Positions 13,804 to 18,373 of a DNA stretch of 18,373 nucleotides are shown here, piece after piece. Source of the DNA: JARIHC01 sp035692985 (GTDB taxonomy: Bacteria; Patescibacteriota; Saccharimonadia; Saccharimonadales; UBA4665); NCBI GenBank assembly GCA_035692985.1, contig DASSHG010000001.1:1-18373 (forward strand). Direction: 5' to 3'. The stretch's first letter is position 1. Each line of letters opens with the position of its first letter. A program made the translations under genes and the position numbers. Below the pieces are notes generated by a model. The model did no database searches, was not told the origin of the DNA, and saw only the letters and a list, made by a program, of their open reading frames with translations.

Positions 13804-15243
13804 CTAGCGTGTTGGTAATTGCCTTTGAGGGCCTTTACCTAACCGTCCTTTTGGCGAGCTACATTCTGGACAATCATAGTCCTGACGAGGCTTCTCTTTG
13901 ACAACTGTTCGTTGGCGTGGATCATAACGCGACCAGCGTACATGGTTCTCATTTGCTAGCAAGCCTGTGACCATCATTAGGTAGTCATTTACTGCATCGG
14001 CGGCAGCAACTGCGTTAAGCGTAATCACGCTAGGGGCTTCGACATCTTCATCATCAACATAACGCTGTTTTTCTCTTTCTTCTGAGCTGATAGCCTCTTC
14101 TTGAAGTTTGGCGGGTAAAATAAGTCCGTTGCACCACAGGCAGCCGTCACCTGGAACTATAGGTCGGACCACACTAAAAAGATCAATAATCTCTCCATTG
14201 CGAGAGTTGAGTTGAGCCTTTGCGCCTACCTGAACACCGGGAACAAGATACTGATGTACTAGCGCATTAAAGAGCAGACGTACCTGCATGGTGTCGGCTG
14301 CAAGAAATATATAATCGCGGTCGATAAGCCGTTGTGCTACTTCAGGACACAAGACGTCAAATGGTATGGGCTCAAATGTGATGGTTGGATCAGCTTGTCT
14401 TGCGAGGCGTTGAGCTATGGCCACCTTGAACACCCTTAAGGATTCAGCCCGCCGCCTAAACCATAACGGTAGTTTGTTATGTGTAAGTACTGGACGAGTA
14501 TCGCGCTTGAGGCTTCCTACGACACGTGGAAGATTAGTCGGCTCGATGCGGTCAGGATCAATGACTAAAATATCTTTTACGCCAAGGCGCGCTAAGTACT
14601 CAACAATTAGTGAGCCTGCACCACCAGCGCCGATAACTGCGATTCTTTGTTGTTCTAGAATTTTTTGTCCCCGATTTCCAAACAACATGGCTTGTCGATT
14701 ATATCGGTCGCCTGGTTTATCATAAGAAAGAGAAGGCTTTGAATATAGGCGGCGAATCGGCCGCCCTGTTATTTCGACCCTTCCAAGCTCTGTGCGGCTT
14801 CCATCTGGCAACCAAATGTCACCGGCTGCTGCGTCTTCTGTAAAAACAACCCCGCCGGCCGGAAATCCGTCAAGTATATCTAGAAGGGCCGGGTAACCAC
14901 GGACATGCGAAGCAATATCAGTTCGAGAAAAGCTGGCCCGGCCGCCATCTCTTCCGTGGCAGTGAATAGCAAGATAGGCTAGTTTCTTGTCTGCGCAATC
15001 AAGTACACGCTCCTGAACGAAATCAGCCGTGAGCATCTTGTAGCCGCTCTGGCCGTTCACATAGTCCACACCATCTTGCGCTAAATAAAGTTCACTCGCA
15101 AGCAATCGTGTGCCGTATGCAGTCGAAACAACAGACGCTGCTATTACGGCACCGTGTTCATCTCCATCACCGGGGAATAAATGGGCATTCAGTTGCTCCA
15201 TCATTGCCTGCGAGATTCGCAAGGTCGAAAGAGAGGCCCTCAT
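13804..15243 (-). CDS. JAB metallopeptidase-E1 (ThiF) fusion of a Ubl pathway
   Basis: A 479-residue two-domain protein. The N-terminal JAB domain (about 5-160) has E29 in DEHGAVIA and the JAMM metal motif H94-C-H96, then S106 and D109 (FSRTD); JAB peptidases cut after Ubl domains. The E1-type adenylation domain (about 180-430) has GAGGAG (205-210), D229/D231, N237 and R240 (IDPDRIEPTNLPR) and D317 (AADTMQVR), the ATP and Ubl-adenylating residues. Zinc cysteines are C368/C371 and C458/C461. The segment where catalytic E1s carry their thioester cysteine (about 397-412, VDDEDVEAPSVITLN) has none; the only other cysteines are C83, C95 and C299. Its ATG overlaps the E2-like stop (ATGA). Likely activates the Ubl and processes or removes it. 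Confidence 0.88.
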   Translation of the reverse strand: MRASLSTLRISQAMMEQLNAHLFPGDGDEHGAVIAASVVSTAYGTRLLASELYLAQDGVDYVNGQSGYKMLTADFVQERVLDCADKKLAYLAIHCHGRDGGRASFSRTDIASHVRGYPALLDILDGFPAGGVVFTEDAAAGDIWLPDGSRTELGRVEITGRPIRRLYSKPSLSYDKPGDRYNRQAMLFGNRGQKILEQQRIAVIGAGGAGSLIVEYLARLGVKDILVIDPDRIEPTNLPRVVGSLKRDTRPVLTHNKLPLWFRRRAESLRVFKVAIAQRLARQADPTITFEPIPFDVLCPEVAQRLIDRDYIFLAADTMQVRLLFNALVHQYLVPGVQVGAKAQLNSRNGEIIDLFSVVRPIVPGDGCLWCNGLILPAKLQEEAISSEEREKQRYVDDEDVEAPSVITLNAVAAADAVNDYLMMVTGLLANENHVRWSRYDPRQRTVVKEKPRQDYDCPECSSPKGRLGKGPQRQLPTR

Positions 15244-15620
15244 CGCGTACGCAACCAGTCTATTACTTTAGTCAGCTTTAACAACGCCGTGTCGGTTGCG
15301 GGATTAAGACGATTAGATTTGCGCGATAACTGAATGGCCGGACGACCTTCAAAACTACCGGCAGTCGCGCCCTCTCCTAGCTGCTTACCGTCTTTACGCT
15401 TCAGATCACCTCGTACGAAGTGAGGATAAACATCTGAATAAGGGTATTGGAAGGTGATATAGAAGCCTACCCAAGTTTCACGTTGAACATATTGCTTGCC
15501 GGGATCTACGGTCTCCACAATCACATATGCGCCGCCTTGGCCGTCTTCACGAACTAAAACATGGGCATCAGTAAACATCTGCTTAATTTCTTCTACTGCC
15601 TCGGCAACATCCGGCTTCAT
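15240..15620 (-). CDS. E2/UBC-like protein (Prok-E2_E type), cysteine-free
   Basis: A 126-residue protein resembling the prokaryotic E2 family E found beside multiubiquitin-domain genes. Typical parts are the beta-strand region WVGFYITFQYPYSDVYPHF (50-68, the counterpart of the E2 proline-rich strand turn), VRGDLKRKDGK (69-79), and PAIQLSRKSNRLNPATDTAL (94-113) followed by a C-terminal helix ending DWLRTR. There is no cysteine anywhere, so a classical thioester is impossible. S99 or S102 in the conserved LSRKS stretch lies near where a catalytic residue could sit; this is inference. AGGAG overlaps the Ubl stop 5 bases before the ATG, and the JAB-E1 gene starts on its stop: a tightly coupled operon. 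Confidence 0.8.
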   Translation of the reverse strand: MKPDVAEAVEEIKQMFTDAHVLVREDGQGGAYVIVETVDPGKQYVQRETWVGFYITFQYPYSDVYPHFVRGDLKRKDGKQLGEGATAGSFEGRPAIQLSRKSNRLNPATDTALLKLTKVIDWLRTR

Positions 15621-15628
15621 TACCGCTC

Positions 15629-15901
15629 CTATGAATTGTCGTCTGGAGCTGTAGCTACAAACTGTGAATCTTTATGCAACTTGACAGGGTCGTCATTTCC
15701 TATAATAATCCGTTCGCCTGACGCCTTAATTTCAGCTAACTGAAAATCTACTTCAATCATCACACCTTGGGCTATTGCGGCTTCTTTAATTTGTAGTCCG
15801 GTCGTCTTCGGCCCTTCGACCTTAACTTCCTTTTTATTGACCGTGATTTCAAAAAGTTTCGACTTGCTCGCCGGTTTCTTTTTCTGAGTGACTTCTGCCA
15901 T
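15629..15901 (-). CDS. Ubiquitin-like protein, single multiubiquitin-type domain
   Basis: A 90-residue protein. A basic tail (residues 1-15, KKKPASKSK) precedes one beta-grasp domain (about 16-86) with the multiubiquitin pattern: FEITVNKKEVKVEGPKTTG, IKEAAIAQGV, FQLAEI, then IIIGNDDPVKLHKDSQF. It ends ATAPDDNS, the usual end of this family, not Gly-Gly. Many relatives carry two or more such domains; here there is one. Expected role: the protein modifier activated by the E1 and handled by the E2-like protein, or after JAB trimming. First gene of the operon, with AGGAGG 8 bases before the ATG. The family call rests on pattern recognition, but the E1, E2 and JAB neighbours support it strongly. 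Confidence 0.85.
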   Translation of the reverse strand: MAEVTQKKKPASKSKLFEITVNKKEVKVEGPKTTGLQIKEAAIAQGVMIEVDFQLAEIKASGERIIIGNDDPVKLHKDSQFVATAPDDNS

Positions 15902-15909
15902 TAGTTTTC

Positions 15910-15915
15910 CCTCCT
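15910..15915 (-). promoter_or_regulatory. Shine-Dalgarno site of the Ubl gene
   Basis: A perfect AGGAGG on the minus strand (15915-15910), 8 bases before the ATG at 15901, within a leader of about 50 bases. It contrasts with the leaderless starts of many neighbouring genes. Confidence 0.75.
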
Positions 15916-15939
15916 AGCTATTGCGCTTGCGACGCTTAA

Positions 15940-15967
15940 TTGCTATTGTAGTATTGCATAGTAGAAT
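15940..15967 (+). promoter_or_regulatory. Promoter of the XRE-ImmA operon
   Basis: TTGCTA (15940-15945), 16 bases, TAGAAT (15962-15967) on the plus strand. Expected start near 15974, about 30 bases before the XRE ATG, leaving room for AAGGAG (15993-15998). It overlaps the Ubl operon promoter on the other strand, so only one can be used at a time unless regulated. Confidence 0.55.
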
Positions 15968-15986
15968 CTTAATTGCAAATCTGCAA
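15958..15986 (-). promoter_or_regulatory. Promoter of the Ubl-E2-JAB/E1 operon
   Basis: TTGCAG (15986-15981), 17 bases, TACTAT (15963-15958) on the minus strand. An alternative -10, TACAAT (15950-15945), has no -35 at proper spacing. The -10 boxes of the two divergent promoters overlap, and the -35 here lies inside an inverted repeat. Confidence 0.5.
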
Positions 15987-16003
15987 TCACAGAAGGAGAT
16001 GGC

Positions 16004-16372
16004 ATGACTAGAAAAGGATGGTTTGATACCAAGGCATTTTATGAAGCTTTAGATGGCGTCCGCTTAGCCAAATCACTAAACTGGAGACAGGTCGCGACGG
16101 AGTCAGGGGTAAGTGCCTCTACTCTCACCCGTATGGCGCAAGGGAAGCGCCCTGACGTTGACGGCTTGGCGGCACTAGCCGCTTGGTCTGGCCTGGAAAC
16201 TGATGAATTTGTGCGCACACTTAACGAGCGCCCTCATGCCGAAAACTTAGGTAAGATTTCGACATATCTCCGCAGCGATAAAAATTTATCCCCGGAAGCT
16301 GCGGAAGCAATCGATCAGCTCGTGAAGGCCACCTATAAACGAATGCGTAAGGATAATCAAAAAACACAATGA
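16004..16372 (+). CDS. XRE-family helix-turn-helix regulator (CapH-like position)
   Basis: A 122-residue protein with an N-terminal HTH domain: SLNWRQVATESGVSASTLTR and MAQGKRPDVDGLAALAAW (about residues 24-61) form the XRE recognition pattern. The C-terminal half is helical and charged, suitable for dimerisation or for peptidase cleavage. AAGGAG lies 5 bases before the ATG. The stop overlaps the ATG of the metallopeptidase gene (ATGA). XRE plus ImmA/IrrE pairs control prophages, mobile elements and some defence operons (CapH-CapP of CBASS), where the peptidase cleaves the repressor on stress. It is divergent from the Ubl operon and very likely represses it and itself. Confidence 0.88.
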   Translation: MTRKGWFDTKAFYEALDGVRLAKSLNWRQVATESGVSASTLTRMAQGKRPDVDGLAALAAWSGLETDEFVRTLNERPHAENLGKISTYLRSDKNLSPEAAEAIDQLVKATYKRMRKDNQKTQ

Positions 16373-16941
16373 GCTACGCACGGGGTTTTAAAAGTTACGC
16401 AAATAAGATTGCGCTTGAGGTGCGTGACGAACTTAATCTTTCAGCCCTTCAACCACTCAATCCTGAGGAATTGGCTTACAGTCTAGGAATTCCAATATGG
16501 ACCTTGTCCGATTTCGCAGAGGGAGCACCTGAAGTTCGCTACTTACTTGAGACAGAAACTGAGGTATTTTCGGCGGTAACGGTATTTGCTGGGTCAACTC
16601 GCACCATAGTTCACAATGACGGCCATGCGTTGGTTAGACAGCGTAGTAATATTGCGCACGAGCTGGCTCATGCGCTCCTTTTGCATCCTCCTACAGCCGC
16701 ACTCGATGACCGCGGGTGTCGACACTGGGACGAAGACGTTGAAGATGAGGCCAGTTGGCTTGCCGGGACTCTTCTCGTTACAGAAGATGCCGCCCTTGCA
16801 GTTGCACGTGGCCAAATAAGCAAACGAGAGGCCCGCGAGACACTAGGCGTCAGTGATGCGATGCTCAGGTACAGGATCAATATGACCGGCGCGCACCTCC
16901 GAGTACAGCGAGAAGCGAAGTATAGAGAACAATTGAAATGA
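16369..16941 (+). CDS. ImmA/IrrE-family zinc metallopeptidase (CapP-like position)
   Basis: A 190-residue peptidase. The zinc site is complete: NIAHELAHALL with H97, E98 and H101, and a downstream glutamate, probably E127, in EDEASWLAGTLLV. The C-terminal part (SKREARETLGVSDAMLRYRIN) resembles the helical tail of the family, which checks substrate or dimer contacts. Known relatives cleave a cognate XRE repressor after a stress signal such as DNA damage or single-stranded DNA. Cotranscribed and translationally coupled with the XRE gene. Which signal activates it here cannot be read from the sequence. Length is normal for the family. Confidence 0.9.
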   Translation: MSYARGFKSYANKIALEVRDELNLSALQPLNPEELAYSLGIPIWTLSDFAEGAPEVRYLLETETEVFSAVTVFAGSTRTIVHNDGHALVRQRSNIAHELAHALLLHPPTAALDDRGCRHWDEDVEDEASWLAGTLLVTEDAALAVARGQISKREARETLGVSDAMLRYRINMTGAHLRVQREAKYREQLK

Positions 16942-16947
16942 TACTGA

Positions 16948-17076
16948 CGACACATTTATAAGACCTTTTCAGATGGTAGTTTAGCTTCGATGGTTAGAGC
17001 TGGCGCTTACTACATTGGAGTAAAGAATGATAATGAGTCTCCGTCAAATAATAATCACGTTACAATTGATTGGTGA
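16948..17076 (+). pseudogene. Short protein-like remnant frame before the helicase
   Basis: In the same frame as the peptidase, after its TGA and a second TGA (16945-16947), an open stretch of 42 codons ends at TGA 17074-17076. It reads like protein (for example SLASMVRAGAYYIGVKNDN and HVTIDW) but has only an internal ATG (16990, 28 codons) and no Shine-Dalgarno site. Its stop overlaps the helicase GTG in a GTGA. It may be the truncated end of a gene displaced when the accessory block arrived, or a small coupled gene, or chance. No homologue recognised. Confidence 0.25.
17061..17066 (+). promoter_or_regulatory. -10 box of the helicase gene
   Basis: TACAAT, 6 bases before the GTG at 17073, predicting a leaderless transcript. 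No clear -35. Confidence 0.4.
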
Positions 17077-18373
17077 GTATATTCAGTAATACGTACAAGT
17101 TGCTAAACACGCAGCAACAAAAGGCGGTTGATGAGACCGAAGGGCCGGTGCTGGTGGTGGCCGGGCCGGGGACCGGCAAGACGCAGTTGCTCAGTATGCG
17201 CGTGGCTAACATCCTGCGAAAGAACGATGTGCATCCAGGCAATATATTGTGTCTGACGTTTACCGATAGCGCGGCGCGGAACATGCGCGAGCGGATGAGC
17301 AGTATTATCGGCCAGCCAGCTTATCATGTGGCCATCCACACTTTTCATAGTTTTGGCACCGATGTTATCAATCACTATCCCGATTACTTTACCGGGCGGC
17401 AATTGCTCCAGCAGGTGGACGAGCTGGGACGCTATGAGCTACTGCAGGAGATTTTTGAAGGCTTGCCGCATAGCAATCCGTTGAGCACCAAGGTTGGCGA
17501 GCAGTTCTTATTCCTTAAAGACACGCTGAGCGCTATTGGCTGGCTGAAGCAGAACGCCATATCACCGGCAGAACTGCACGAGTTATTAAATGCTAATGAA
17601 AGGTTCATTAAAGCGGTGGAGGGGGAGGTGGCTGAGGTTTTTGCCGCTACGCCGTCGCCTAAGCAATTACCGGCATATAATAAATTGCTAGAGAGTATTC
17701 AGAAACACATTACTGGCAAAAGATATTTCGGCTTTCCGGAATATGCCAGCGAATGTGCCACCGAGCTGGAGCAAGCTATAACTGAAACCGATCCGGACGC
17801 GCGCTTCGCTAAGCCAATTACCGCTTGGCGCAACAACTGGTGCAAAAAGAACGCCGAGGGTCAGCATGAGCTCAAGGACGGCGGCCAGAATTACCGCAAA
17901 ATGCACGCCCTGGCGAATGTGTATCAGGAGTTGGTGGACTCCATGGCCAGCCAGGGGCTCTACGACTTTGACGACATGGTCATAGAAGCCGTACACGCCA
18001 TGGAACGGGATGATGAGCTGAGGTTCAACCTGCAGGAGCGCTATCAATACGTGCTGGTAGATGAGTTTCAGGACACCAACAAGGCACAGCTGCGTATGCT
18101 CAGCGCGCTGGGCGACAATCCGGTGCACGAGGGCCGGCCGAACATCATGGCCGTCGGCGACGACGACCAGGCAATTTACTCGTTCCAAGGCGCCGAGGTG
18201 TCCAACATGGCCCAGTTCGCGAAGTTATATAAGAAGCCGGTACTAATCAGCCTCCAGGAAAATTACCGTTCTAGCGCTAACATTCTCAAAACCAGTGAAA
18301 CCATATCCGGGCAGATTACCGACCGGCTAGCCGGAGATAAAGAGCTGACGCCCAAGAAAAAGCATGATACAAA
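17073..18373 (+). CDS. UvrD/Rep-type superfamily 1 DNA helicase, N-terminal part
   Basis: An open frame of 433 codons running off the right edge. The motifs in order are: Q-motif region LLNTQQQKAV (10-19), Walker A AGPGTGKTQLL (30-40), motif Ia LTFTDSAARNMRERM, TFHSFG, motif II VLVDEFQDT with D330/E331, motif III AVGDDDQAIYSFQGAE, and motif IV QENYRSSANIL. This is the 3'-5' helicase family that acts in repair and replication restart. An in-frame TGA at 17067-17069 leaves TTG 17070 or GTG 17073 as starts; I choose GTG (MSIFSNTYKLLNTQ) because it follows a -10 box by 6 bases. Probably a chromosomal gene flanking the accessory block; whether it is linked to the Ubl system is unknown. Confidence 0.93.
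   Translation, partial: MSIFSNTYKLLNTQQQKAVDETEGPVLVVAGPGTGKTQLLSMRVANILRKNDVHPGNILCLTFTDSAARNMRERMSSIIGQPAYHVAIHTFHSFGTDVINHYPDYFTGRQLLQQVDELGRYELLQEIFEGLPHSNPLSTKVGEQFLFLKDTLSAIGWLKQNAISPAELHELLNANERFIKAVEGEVAEVFAATPSPKQLPAYNKLLESIQKHITGKRYFGFPEYASECATELEQAITETDPDARFAKPITAWRNNWCKKNAEGQHELKDGGQNYRKMHALANVYQELVDSMASQGLYDFDDMVIEAVHAMERDDELRFNLQERYQYVLVDEFQDTNKAQLRMLSALGDNPVHEGRPNIMAVGDDDQAIYSFQGAEVSNMAQFAKLYKKPVLISLQENYRSSANILKTSETISGQITDRLAGDKELTPKKKHDT

Larger units (their letters stand above)
15935..15987. promoter_or_regulatory. Operator-like repeats in the divergent promoter region
   Basis: An exact 9-bp direct repeat CTTAATTGC occurs at 15935-15943 and 15968-15976 (33 bp apart). An inverted repeat ATTGCA-AATC-TGCAAT spans 15972-15987. 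ATTGC also occurs at 15920 and 15953, so direct copies start at 15920, 15939, 15953 and 15972 (steps of 19, 14 and 19). The sites cover the -35 boxes of both promoters and the expected XRE transcription start, as expected for an autoregulating XRE repressor. Binding is inferred. Confidence 0.5.

Noticed and set aside
16976..17050. tRNA-like sequence beginning GGTAGTTTAGC with a D-arm-like GGTTAGAGC
   Set aside because: No GTTCGANTC T-arm, no acceptor pairing and no CCA end follow, so it is not an intact tRNA.
1..18373. CRISPR arrays, insertion sequences or long terminal repeats
   Set aside because: No regularly spaced repeats of 23-40 bases, no transposase or integrase frame and no matching end repeats were seen on either strand by eye.

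Overview
This window most likely comes from a small-genome, standard-code bacterium. My best guess is an environmental Candidatus Saccharibacteria (TM7). The basis is the gene company: a cytochrome bo3 operon, a type II NADH dehydrogenase and an FAD-linked 2-hydroxyacid-type dehydrogenase, with very tight packing and many apparently leaderless promoters. This placement is inference from memory of TM7 gene content; no marker gene in the window proves it.

Left part (1-9444), mostly core genes. A partial unknown gene and a polytopic GT-C-like membrane protein run on the minus strand. Divergent from them is a plus-strand block: an MprF-type flippase-like membrane protein, then an OmpR-type response regulator and its histidine kinase. 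The kinase converges on, and overlaps by 38 bp, the end of the minus-strand cyoABCDE operon (quinol oxidase subunits II, I, III, IV and haem O synthase). A three-helix small membrane protein diverges from cyoA.

Middle part (9463-13218). An orphan 270-residue protein with its own sigma70-like promoter lies next to a GlcD/YdiJ-like FAD oxidase, which is divergent from ndh. Together ndh, the FAD oxidase and bo3 can make a minimal aerobic chain: NADH or a hydroxy acid to quinone to O2.

Right part (13205-17076) is accessory. It holds a 113-residue orphan gene, a small membrane-protein frame interrupted by an amber codon, and then the most interesting locus: a minus-strand operon encoding a single-domain multiubiquitin-type Ubl, an E2-like protein and a JAB-E1 fusion. 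A divergent XRE repressor-like gene and an ImmA/IrrE metallopeptidase share overlapping promoters and repeated operator-like motifs with it. The E2-like protein contains no cysteine, the E1 has none at the canonical catalytic position, and the Ubl does not end in Gly-Gly. This is therefore a non-canonical ubiquitin-like pathway, probably induced by stress (DNA damage or phage) through peptidase cleavage of the repressor. After a short remnant reading frame the window ends inside a UvrD/Rep helicase gene.

Many genes here have a -10 hexamer only 6-8 bases before the start codon, which implies leaderless mRNAs. The Ubl, XRE and 270-residue genes instead have clear Shine-Dalgarno sites. I found no CRISPR array, rRNA, intact tRNA, insertion sequence or convincing rho-independent terminator. 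The longest stretch without an intact gene is 13547-13803 (257 bp), which holds the interrupted frame.
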